This document shows positions 20,991-31,500 of a stretch of DNA of 46,267 nucleotides, one piece after another. The notes below the pieces were generated by a model. It was not told where the DNA came from. It searched no databases and was given only the letters and a program-made list of their open reading frames with translations. Made by a program: the position numbers and the translations under genes. The DNA is from Branchiostoma floridae (taxonomy: Eukaryota > Chordata > Leptocardii > Amphioxiformes > Branchiostomatidae): contig NW_023365891.1 in assembly GCF_000003815.2 (NCBI RefSeq), forward strand, positions 28,288-74,554, in the 5' to 3' direction. How positions within the stretch are numbered: the first letter of the stretch is position 1; every line of letters begins with the position of its first letter.

Positions 20991-21740
20991 TAAAGGTAAC
21001 TCTGGACATGTTTATGATCTAAAATTTTCAGGCAGTAAATAGTTTCTAAGAACCAGAATGGAATCCATTGTTAATGTCACTCCAAACTAAAGGTCTCATG
21101 AGGCAACAAAATATACCGTCACATGACGCCATTTACACAAATTGCACGTTTTTCCTTATCAATATAACAGCAAAAATGTGCCATCATAATTTTGTCAAAA
21201 TGATACAGCGTGTACCTGTGGAGTTTGCTTCAAGCATTTTGTTACTGCTTCACAAGTACGAATTAAAACACCGCATCTTGTTATTTGCGGAATTGGACTG
21301 AGTGTAATACCCTAAATGATGTTGAGTAATTGAGAAATCTGCATTTAGTTTATATCCAATTACACTGATTTGGGCATTAGGGGACATAAGTTAAAAAAGA
21401 ATTTAGATCACACCACTTAAATGGCTAGAGAGCTAGCAGAATCGTGCTCTGTCGAGCAATAAATTTCATCATTAAACATTTGAATTCGTGGAGTGATTTT
21501 CAAAGGCATGCCTCTGTCAGTTTTAATGCATCTTTCCCTGAGGATTTCATAACCTGCCAAAAAGTCAATGAGTTTGCCAGATGTGTTACTTCTACCATGA
21601 ACTCGCCGAGTTTATTTCTTTGTCAGACCGGGTGTAAAGTAAAGCACAATAGAAGTCAGTGTTATCGATATCATCATCTGAACATTTATTGACCTCTGTC
21701 ACTTTGTACTTACCGGCTCCCTTGTGGACTCCTAAAACTA
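20991..21740 (+). repeat. Gene 3'-flank block, copy 1
   Basis: It shares long stretches with 25010-26340 and 36640-37750, for example GTACCTGTGGAGTTTGCTTC, TCAAGCATTTTGTTACTGC and TGGAGTGATTTTCAAAGGCA. It lacks the 23-bp minisatellite present in the other two copies. Confidence 0.8.
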
Positions 21741-21899
21741 AGTTGCCCTCAGTCCAAAGTCTATAAAGTGCTCCTATGTCATGCTACCAGACCCAAATTA
21801 TCGCCATGTACACGTGACTTTATGCACAAGTGACGTCATCAATGGTTCAAAGGTTGTTGGAATTCCTGCTCTTGATGGTAAATTGTATACGGTTTCTGA

Positions 21900-22205
21900 A
21901 AACATCAGGTATATTTCCACAAAAAGCGGTGGGAAATTTCGATTAGAGAGTTGTCATTTATGGTTTCAGTGCCCCAAATTTCGCCTCCATATAAAAGAAT
22001 AGACTTAATGCAGTTATCAAATATGTTCAACAGGCATTTTGGAGAGGCAGATGAACGGATGAGGGATTTCAGATTGTACACAGCTTTAGGTGCTTTGAGT
22101 GACAGTTGTGTTTTTGCTAGGCAGAAGATGCCTGATGAAGTTATGTTCAGGCCTAAATTGCAATTATAGTTATACTTGGGCGTCTTGGCAAACACGTAGG
22201 TCTTC
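21900..22205 (-). mobile_element. Fragment of the same LINE family as 9155-10195
   Basis: The minus-strand frame carries CLLNIFDNCIKSILLYGGEI and WGTETINDNSLIEISHRF, the reverse-transcriptase thumb motif, close to KPILLYGCEIWGTESIND in the first copy. Both ends are truncated, and frame decay follows the motif. Confidence 0.8.
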
Positions 22206-23504
22206 CAGTTTATTAGTGATATTTGGAAGCCTTAGCAAATAACCAGCTATATTTGTTTTGTAACGCCCTGCGAGCCAAAGCAAGCAACACTATACATAGT
22301 GGGCCTTGAGCTGGCAAACACCCACCACTACCGATTCAGTGAAGCGTGCTGCCTGAGTTAGGTTACAATAACAATGGACAGTTAGACTAGGGCTGAAACT
22401 GCACCTTAGTACATGACTTACTCATAGGAGTAGCTGTCCACTAACGGTACATGTATATGGTAAATATAATGTCCTTGAAGCCAATACCTTTGTTATCGAC
22501 TAGAAACAAACAACTCAACATAGCAGATATAATTGCAGTCTTGTTATTACAAGACCCCCATGCATTTTTAGTTGCTTCTATCCAAAATAAAAAATCCCAC
22601 TCAAACGCTTTTAAATCGATTAAAACCTGTTATGATATGTATAATACATGCACCTTGTAGTTCTAGGGTAAGCGCATAGCACTGGCTTGGCGTTGTGTTT
22701 ACATAACGTCAATAGAAACGGAAGATACAACCGCCCTGGTTAGACCTATAGGGCCCCCAATTTTACGATCTAAAAGTTGAATTTGAAAAGGTAACTTAAG
22801 CAAGTAAAAACTTTCGGCAATGTTTACTTATCTTTGATAACCCCTCTCGTACATGTCCTATCACTCACAACTGGAGCAAAAATGATTAATCGCACAGAAG
22901 GCCATTTGTCTCCATGACAACGTAATGAATCCTTCCTTCCCATGCACCACCGCGCGGTAAAACAGGTGCGTCATACCTGGCGACTTCCGGGTTCACGTTA
23001 ACCAGTAGTAAACTTGAGCAGCTTGTTGCACCTGCGATTTGGACGTAAATTATTAGCTTATATACGAACCAGACTAATAGATTTCACTCTCAGAAGTGGC
23101 GTGGAAAACATAGTCTTTACCAAACTGACTAGACTGGCTATTGTAGGGAGAATACCAGAGGAGTTGGTCCGCTGCGCAGCCCCGAAGGGTGAACAATAAC
23201 TTTGGCGTGAATTGATTTCAATGGCCAATTTCCCGATTTTGTTTCCTAAGTCTGCGATCCTCGTATAACCCCGAAGGATGGCCTGGTGGTGGCTATGGAG
23301 ACACACAATGTGATATGGTAAGACGTTAATTAGATTAAGTGAATAGGTGTGTGCAGTTGACTATATACGATTAGGTACATGTACATAGGTGTGTTTGCTT
23401 GGCCACACGACCTGTAACCATAACACACCTGATTGTTTTGTTTTTAGACATGTTTGTCGGGCTAACTGTATCCGGTCACGTAGAACATGCAGTTATTACC
23501 TTCG
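22206..23504. other. No recognisable gene
   Basis: Several short frames only. 22261-22446 resembles dispersed repeat sequence (CAAGCAACACTATACATAGT followed by GGGCCTTGAGCTGGC), but I cannot name a family. Confidence 0.4.
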
Positions 23505-23537
23505 CCATATATATATATATATATACATATATATACT
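23505..23537. repeat. TA dinucleotide microsatellite
   Basis: About 16 TA dinucleotides with one interruption (ATATACATATATATAC). Confidence 0.9.
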
Positions 23538-23717
23538 TCGCCGGTTATATTTTTCGCTATAGCATTGGTGTGTGAATCTTTATGTAGGCTAATACTATAT
23601 ATAACTCAAGAATGTGAGTATGGATTGTCATGATATTCGGTATTTGAGTAGCGGCTGCGGGAAGGACGTCGAGTTCGAAAATAGTTGGCGTAGCATTTTT
23701 AGTCAGGACGGTAGCCG

Positions 23718-23830
23718 TAATCTCAAAGCAGATCTTGGCATAAGACAGTTTCATAAGCTGGGGAAGGAGTTTAGCCGACAAAGGAGTAAATGGGACTGTC
23801 TAATGGCACGCAAGATCTGCTTGGAGATTA
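23718..23830 (+). mobile_element. 113-bp MITE of the CTCCAAGCAGA family
   Basis: Terminal inverted repeats TAATCTCAAAGCAGATCTTG and CAAGATCTGCTTGGAGATTA match at 19 of 20 positions. TAGCCG occurs just outside both ends (23712-23717 and 23833-23838), with GA between the element and the right copy. The core CTC[CA]AAGCAGA is shared with the larger foldback elements near 5 and 7 kb. Confidence 0.8.
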
Positions 23831-24184
23831 GATAGCCGAGTGTCTGTGTCCTTTTGTTTGCGGACAGCATAACTTCAGACTTTTCAAATGTTTTGCATGA
23901 TATTTGGTGGATAGATTGGGGTTCATCATCATAATTATCATCATCATCGGTCGACGTGATCACACATGTTTACACCGCCCCTTACGGAGTGACATATCCT
24001 CTCGAATAACTGAGAACAAGACGGGGATGCGCAAGGTCTCCTGTCCGGGTGAATGATATAAATCACCGTGTGGCTGATACGGTATGGAGGTTCGCCAGGC
24101 CTCCATCCGGGTGATTTGAAGTGAATCATCAACTCCAGACAGAAGGGTTTGCTCCATCTCACACCACACCATCGCACGTTTGAG

Positions 24185-24415
24185 TGTTCTTTAGCGTGCA
24201 TAGGGTGTTGCTCTCCCCATACACGGGACCTTCATTTCATGAGGGACAGCCCTAGCCGAAGCTAGCTCATTTTCACCTGAGTATAGTGAAGAAAGCCGTG
24301 TAAAGTGCCTTTCCCAAGGGTACAAAATCGGTGACACGGCAGCCGGATTTGAACCCGCGACCTCTCGGTCACGAGGCAAACACGCTGCCGCTGCGCATGT
24401 GACTGACATCGACGC
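24185..24415 (-). mobile_element. tRNA-derived SINE
   Basis: The reverse strand starts with a tRNA-like head. It has an internal promoter B box GGTTCAAATCC (24345-24355 on the plus strand) and an approximate A box GCGCAGCGG. The body follows with CCTTGGGAAAGGCACTTTAC and ends with a segment reading GGTCCCGTGTATGGGGAGAG. It shares body sequence with the SINEs at 26455 and 41365. Confidence 0.85.
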
Positions 24416-24835
24416 TGATAAAATCATAGTAGGGTGCAGTGTTCAAGCACGACAAACTAATATGTTGAAGTCGAGGGTATAAACTACCAAAATAATGGAA
24501 AAACAGAATTGACGAAAAAGTTGTCGTTTAGAATTTTTTCAAAGACCTCTTTTGAAAGGGGTCATGCGGGGTCATGCGGAACTGCAGCCGACTCACAGGG
24601 GCAGGCAGCTGTAAAGGTCACGCGCATTTATACACCAAATGGACAAACATTAAAACGTTACACATACCACCTGACAGTCGACTCCTTATACTACCATATA
24701 GCAAAGCACGCTGTCTTTCACGTTACGGTGTTAACAGGCGCTTCTAGATTTCGGCCGCACTACTTTTTTACGCCTACGTAATAGATAAATCGCGGATAAA
24801 AACTGTGGGCTGCGACCTTAAAAATGGTAATGCTG
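24416..24835. other. No recognisable gene
   Basis: One 90-codon frame (24509-24781) without recognisable motifs; otherwise featureless. Confidence 0.4.
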
Positions 24836-25015
24836 CTTTCTCTGCTGAGCACTCAGCAATCGGGAAAGAGTATGGAAGTTGAACACACGCCACTACCAGT
24901 GGACTAGCCCCCTGCTGTAGTTATTGCACAAAGTTGTGTGGCCCAGGGCTACTGAAACGGAGATGGGCGCCGCCCTATGCACCATCAGGCGCGGGAAGGA
25001 ACTTTGACTTGACTT
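24836..25015 (+). mobile_element. Possible interspersed repeat with GACTT tail
   Basis: A GC-richer block (CACGCCACTACCAGTGGACT, later CTGCTGTAGTTATTGCACAA) ends in GGGAAGGAACTTTGACTTGACTTG, like a SINE with a short tandem tail. Only one copy is visible in the window, so the call rests on its composition and tail. Confidence 0.35.
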
Positions 25016-26340
25016 GCCAGGTTCATGTTTTATGAGTAGTGGATACGTCTTTGGGCAGGGAGTAATTCGTGTACGTTTGGTGGCTTTAAAAAAATGCAGG
25101 GTCCGAGTTGCAAGAAAATGTAACAGCTGTCATACAGTAGTATTTTTCCATTTACGCCAATTACACGCTTTTAGAGATCAATGTAACAGCAACAAGGGCA
25201 GACAACCATAGTTTTGTCAAAGTGGTACTGTGTGAACTTGTAGATTTTGCTTTAAGCATTTGTGACTGCTCCACATATACAAATTAGAACACCTGCATCT
25301 CATTAAATGCACTATGTCCTAATTGCATTTTGCATTAATCTTTTTTATGGATGTACAAAATGTAGTTGAAAACGCCGTATAAATGTAGCTGGAAAAACAT
25401 TATGCATGTAGTTAGAAACGCCTAGTATATGCAGTTGAAAACACTTGATGAATGTAATCGGAAAAACCGTATGGATGTACTATTTGGAAGCACCTTAATT
25501 TAAAAGCTGTAGTTGATGCTGCATGTTGTGAAACACCATTTGGATCTAGTAATGTAAGTCTTGTTATTTGCAGATTTGGCTTGAATGTGATAGCCTTTAA
25601 AAGTACAGATTTTATGAGAAATCTGCATTTACATTATTTCCCTTAGTACTTCACACTGATTATGTCATAGGTGACAACAATTACAAAAATTAAATGGCAC
25701 AGAACAGTGCAAATCACTTTGGGAAATAGCTAGAAGAATCGTATCATTTTCTATGCGCTGAATATCGACAAAATGTATCAGACGTTGTAAGTTATAATTA
25801 ATATTGTCACATTAATACAGAATCAAACTTTGCATTTGTAATAAGTGGAGTGATTTTTGAATGTCTAGTAAAAAAGCCATGCCTCTGGCAGTTTTAATGT
25901 GTCTTTCCCCGAGGCTTTCATATCATGCCCCCAAATCTTCAAGTTTGCTAGATGTGTTATTTTTACCAATTCAGGGGCAAATTAGATTAAGACGGGCTCA
26001 CTAGGTTTGTTTGCTTGCCAGGCAGGATTTCAAGTAAACACAAATGAAGTCAGTTTTATCTTTATGGAAAAAAAAACATTCACTTCTGACACTGTGTACT
26101 TATAGTCTTCCTTGTGAATTACTAAAACAACGATTGTACTTAGGGTAATCTTTGCCCCTAAGAAAGTTTGCAATTATGCTATAAATCATCAAAAAAGATG
26201 CAAAGTGGGTTGCAAAAATTGCTGTAAACGTACTCCTTGCAAATCTTATGTTTGTAACAGGTAATGATTTCACCAGGTGGACCGCTCTAGTCTTTTTTCC
26301 GTTTATTGATTCTATGTGGTTTTGTTTCATGAGGCTTAAC
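25016..26340 (+). repeat. Gene 3'-flank block, copy 2, with 23-bp minisatellite
   Basis: Aligns with 20991-21740 and 36640-37750. At 25360-25497 it holds about six 23-bp units such as ATGTAGTTGAAAACGCCGTA plus three bases. The right part (GGTAATGATTTCACCAGGTG, 26261 on) matches 40604 onward downstream of gene B. Confidence 0.85.
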
Positions 26341-26454
26341 TATTGTGATTTCCTAACCGTTTTGAACATGACCTGAGTTAGATCTTGAGCTACCTTAGAC
26401 TGCTCTACATTTCAAGCTTAAGCTTCAGACGTCCTTCAAGTCAATCATAACCGA

Positions 26455-26755
26455 GTGTGGTCGTGTGGCGTAACGGCAGGGTGTTTGATCCATAAGCCAG
26501 TGGTCCTGGGTTCAAATCCGTTGACATGCTACCGACCTTTAGCCATACAAAGGAAAGGTACTCTACACGACTGTCTTCACTTCACTCATAAAATGAGTAA
26601 ATGAGTAGTTTAGCTTCTGTTAGGGACGTCCTTCGGATCGATAGGACATTAAATGGGGTCCCGTGTTTTATGAGAACTACACCTCAAGAATCAACCGCAC
26701 TTATGAAAAAGTCTGGGGGACCTTCCAGGTGTGAGCTGATCAATTAAATCTGTCC
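26455..26755 (+). mobile_element. tRNA-derived SINE upstream of gene B (intact head)
   Basis: RNA polymerase III A box TGGCGTAACGG (26466-26476) fits TRGYNNARNGG exactly, and B box GGTTCAAATCC (26509-26519) follows 33 bp later. The body continues through GTTAGGGACGTCCTTCGGAT, ACATTAAATGGGGTCCCGTG and GGGACCTTCCAGGTGTGAGC. The same insertion lies at the same place upstream of gene C, so it predates that duplication. Confidence 0.9.
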
Positions 26756-27060
26756 TGATATGCAGCTTGCATTCCTCAGAACAAACCTGGTTTGTTACGC
26801 TATATGGCGGTTTACCGGGTGTACAATACAACAATAATGATTATATTCATGGAACAATATATTGTACCAAGAACAAAATGTATCTCTATATTCGATCATC
26901 TCAAGGCGTAAATACCGTCCCAGTCAATTCCGATTGATATGAAAGCTAAAGTCTAGATTCTGTAAAGCCTCTCTATGCGTTGCTATTATGTTGTAAGCTC
27001 GGACCCGATGGCGAAGAACTCGGATATGAACTCTGACCCGACTCCAGCTTTGACGATGTC
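26756..27060. other. Upstream region of gene B, duplicated before gene C
   Basis: Non-coding, and aligns with 42860-43170 (for example TGATTATATTCATGGAACAA and ACAAAATGTATCTCTAT). Confidence 0.7.
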
Positions 27061-27194
27061 GTTGGTTATTCATTAACTAAAAATGCGGAACTTTACGACA
27101 CCGCCATTTTGGGTAAGTCACCTGCGAGTGACCGGAGGTCTGAGATCATCATGTTTTCCCTCGGTTAGAAAAAAAGAGACAGGTACAAGTACAG
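27061..27194 (+). promoter_or_regulatory. Probable promoter and 5' UTR exon of gene B
   Basis: CCGCCATTTTG at 27101-27111 is a good YY1-type element and is preserved upstream of gene C (43207-43217). About 85 bp later ACAGGTACAAGTACAG meets GTGAGT, a near-perfect donor at 27195. A GATAACAG acceptor sits just before the ATG-containing exon at 28413. A conserved GAGATCATCATGTTTTCC lies between. I infer a TATA-less promoter and a non-coding first exon spliced over a 1.2-kb intron. Confidence 0.5.
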
Positions 27195-28412
27195 GTGAGT
27201 TTTATTGTGTCTGTTGTTTGGATTGAACTTGACGTTCTGTTAAGATATATTTGAATCTATATGGGCATCATTCAAACTAATATAGCCACGTCTTAAGTTG
27301 TTTTCTACCAACCAACCACTCACAATCTCAAACGCCATATCCTTTTTATAGTGCTTTAATAACCATTGCGTTTGTTTAAGGCTCAGTCTGATTCATCGTT
27401 CGATAGGTTAACAAAAGCAAATTGAGTGTTAATAAGATTGCCGATGTGTGATGTAAACATAGCTGTTATGTGAGGAAAGGTGTTATAAGGAGACCCGTAT
27501 CGACAATCTGTTCCGTCGAAGTAACCTAATTGAAAATACTAGCACAGATACAGTGTGGTAGTAAGACGAATATGTATGGACCTTTCGCGACAAGGTTGAA
27601 AATACTGCGATGACAACTTATGACAAAAGTTTGATCGGTACTTTCTGACCAGGAAGCTTCGCTTAATATATACTATACATGTTAAGAATGCCGTCTCCCG
27701 TAGCTTTCGAGGGACAACAAATCAAATGCCCAGTTGAAACTCGGACCGATCAAAGTTCAGCTCGCGTTAACTGTATCCGGTCACGTAAATATAACATACA
27801 CTGCAGCCAATCTATATGTTACAAACCGACGGTGGGTTGCACCAATACATCGTTGTTCTGTTCGAAGTATGCACGGTCTGTGGAAAAGAATACTAAGATG
27901 TGAGTTTATCTGTACAATAAAGGAATATTTGGCAAATTTGAATGGTTTGTGAAAATAAGTCGAAATAAAGTACACAATGCACTAGATCACTGGCCATCTG
28001 TTTATTCTTTTTATATTGTAGACTCTTTTATTCAGCACCGAGAGGAGTGACTGTGTAATGGGAAAACCTTTTTAATCTTTCAAAGATATTTTGATTGATT
28101 GATTATTTTGAATTCCACAGACACATAGTGAACATATTTTTCAAGTTCTATTTGATGTAACAGTTGGTTATGAAATCGCCAAATATCTTGATGGTTTGAA
28201 CATCAATATTCATGACGTTCTAACTCCCAAACTCCATTAGCCACTGTTATCAGTACAACAAACATCGTGTAACTTAAAATGTGGGTGCAAATGTTAATGT
28301 TAACTCATTGCAAGTGGAATTATGGGGACCAAACCTTCTATTTGTGCAATCAATATTTGTGAAATAATACATAACCACAAATGCCAGCAGTTCAAGTATT
28401 TATACATCTTGA
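27195..28412 (+). other. Putative 5' UTR intron of gene B
   Basis: Non-coding; it aligns patchily with 43299-44570 before gene C. It ends in the acceptor TTGATAACAG. No transposon was recognised inside. Confidence 0.5.
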
Positions 28413-28440
28413 TAACAGGTGTCAGGAGTAACGACCTGCC

Positions 28441-28539
28441 ATGGACGGGTACGAGTTTCTGATTGCTGTGCAGAGGGGAGACGTGCAGGCCGTGAGGAGG
28501 TGTCTTCAGGCTGGGAGGGACGTCAATCACAGGTTTCTG
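28441..28539 (+). CDS. Gene B exon 1: start codon and N-terminal ankyrin-like repeat
   Basis: MDGYEFLIAVQRGDVQAVRR, then CLQAGRDVNHRFL: 33 codons with donor CTG|GTAACT. AVQRGDVQAVRRCLQAG is the typical capping ankyrin helix pair. Gene C exon 1 differs at four residues. Confidence 0.92.
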
Positions 28540-31500
28540 GTAACTGCAGCTTATGTGTGTTTTAGATTTGGGAGGTTGGCGGCATTTCTACCCCTTCTTC
28601 TTATCTCACTTTGCTTGTTCGTACTCCAAATGCAGATTTGTCATTGGCATCACATGCTTTTTGAGCGAGCGGAGATTTCAAGCAGTCCGACTGCAAGTCC
28701 CCGTTATAAAATGTCCGAGCTTGGCAGTTCTAATGGAAATATACTGTGGTTCCACAGTCTTCACTCTGGATACATATGTGTAGTGTGATTGCCTTAACCA
28801 TATCTACCTGTGTGTAGTAAAGGTTTGCATATCATCATAAAGTGTAGTGCATGGTATTCATAGAATTTTCAATTAATGATTGTTAAGAAATTTCTACTAA
28901 TCTAAGAATGTTTTTGATCTCCCGCTTGTGCTCATAAGGCCTTGTTGATTTGATTATATGGATCACATTCACGCGCGCATCAATTGTCGGACATTTCCAA
29001 AGAAATAAAGTTTTCAGCCATACTGTAAACCATACATAGCAGCTACAAAATGAGCATATATATGCATTAGACTGATACAAATGTCGGAAAACAATATGAA
29101 AGAAAATTAATGGCATAGGATGCCAAGAAAATAATTATAGATGTCAAATAAAAAAAAAGATGTGAAATAAAGAGCATTGTTGAGTATTTACCATATTCTG
29201 TATGTTTACTCATTTGTTAAAAAGTCATGACCACTTAGATTTCACAGACAGGGAAACTTTTTGGTCAAACTTTTTTATTCGCACGCTCGCACCAGTTTTA
29301 GGGTTACGGTAGGGTGTCATCAATATAATCAAATCAACATGGCCTAATTCATGACAGGGGTCTAGTTTCAGTAGGAATATTTGTGATACATTCCAAAGTT
29401 ATAACTATTTATTTTATAGTGACTGAAAGTTATATTTCCTGTAAAACTTTAGGTTCTACAATAATGGACAGTAATAACGTTATGCTGTCCTTGGAGGTCT
29501 GTTTGAATCCGCCGATATACAAAACGGCTTCATTTGCTTCTCCACCTGTTCACTCAGAATGACAGGACCGCACTCCATTGGGCCAGCAGGGACGGGAACA
29601 CTGAGATGGTGAAGCTGCTGGTTCAACTCGGAGCTGATGTGGAGGCGAAGGACAAGGTAAATACCGAAAATCATCTCATTTAGTCAGAATAAAGGGGCAA
29701 TTAGAAATTGTTGCAAAATGTTTACTGGTCTTAGAATATTTCCCGCTCTCTTGGCTTAGACTCATTAGTCATAGAACCAAGAGGCAAATGACAAGGGTTG
29801 TATTTCAAGTTAGTAAGAATGTTTGCACTACCTTCAACAAACATATTAATATATCGTATAGAAGTTACAATTGAAAATTATATTTTTCGTTAAAGTTTAG
29901 GTTTTACAATGATAGACAGTCATTATTGCCTGCTATCCTCGTTTGTTTATTTGAATCCGGTGGCTCACTAAACGTCTTCGTTTGCTCCTCCGTTTGTTCA
30001 CTCAGGATGGCTGGACCGCACTCCACGTGGCCAGTTTGCACGGGAACAATGAGACGGTGAAGCTGCTGATTCAACTCGGCGCTAATGTGGAGGCGAAAGA
30101 CAAGGTCAGCACAGAAAATCAGTAAGAATAATAAGAAACATACCTTTGCCAAATAAACCAGGTTTGTTATGTAGAATGATGTCTGTAGACAAATGCGTTA
30201 CTCATTTCATTTTCTTTATAATTAAATGCTTGGAGTTGGTTTATAAAATTTCGGCATTTATTATGCAAATTAGATCCCAATTTACAATCAATTGATATCA
30301 AATTGTATCAAGCATTACTTAAGCTATCAGCATACCAAAAATCATGATGATCCTTTGATCCATTCTTGACTTATTCTCTTTCAAAGTCTTTAAATACACC
30401 TCTTACTCTCTTCCCTCTTTCTCAGTTACATATGTGACAACTTTGATGAAAGTACTATAATGGAATGCAGTGGATTTATGAACTTTTCCTAATCAATTAT
30501 GCAAATTAGCTGTTAACTTGCATGATAAGTATCACATTATATAAGTCTTCATTTAGGCTATCTACATGCCAAAAATCATGACGATCCGTCAACACGTTAA
30601 TATTTTCTCATTAATTATGCAAATGAGATCATCATTTGCATGATAAATGTGTATTGACATTTCTCTCTTTCTCAGCTACATATGTGACAAGTTTTAAAGC
30701 CCTATCATGGAATGTAGTGAATTTATAAAATATCCTCATTAATTATGCAAATTAGCTGTTGATTTGCATAATTGTTATCTCATTATGTAGGTCTTCACTT
30801 ACGCTACCTACATACAAAAAAAACATGATGATCCGTCAACATGTTCATATTTTCTCATTAATTATGCAAATGAGGTCACCATTTGCATAATTGATATCTG
30901 TCGACATTTCTCTCCTTCCCAGCTACATATGTGACAAGTTTGAAAGTCCTATCATGGAATGTAGTGGATTTATAATTTTTCCTCATTTATTATGCAAATT
31001 AGCTGCTGACTTGCATAATTAGTATACCATTATGTAAGTCATCACTCATTCAATCTACATACCAAAAATCATGACGATCCGTCAACACGTTGTAGAGTTA
31101 TTCTCATCCAAAGTTTGAAAGGAAACCGGCGCCTGCAGTTCCAAAAAAGCCGCTAGGGGGCCCAAACTCACAGCACTTACTCTCTGCCTCGAGGGCTATC
31201 TACCACTCAAAAATCATGATCACAGCATGTCCAGAACACGAGATATCAAAAATTGAGGTGCTGCTGCAGTACCTTAGCAAGCCGCTAGGGGGCCCATTAT
31301 CGAACTTGACCTTCGTTTTCCCGACCCCTACCCACCTACCAAATATTATCGGGATCCATCCAAGACTTCTTGAGTTATGCTGTTAACAGACACACAGACA
31401 CACACACAGACTCACAAGCCCAAAACATAACCTTAGCCATTCTGGCAAAGGTAATAAAGGGACAATTAATGATTGTTAAGAAATGTTTACTAGTCTAGTT

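Noticed and set aside
26466-26540. tRNA gene
   Set aside because: A and B boxes are present, but the sequence does not close into an acceptor stem and is followed by SINE body sequence.
28540-28788. Read-through of exon 1 into intron 1 giving a 115-residue product with a hydrophobic segment (LAAFLPLLLISLC), also open in gene C
   Set aside because: The GTAACT donor is conserved, and B and C differ by four small indels that shift the frame in the middle and only later compensate. That fits intron DNA better than coding DNA.
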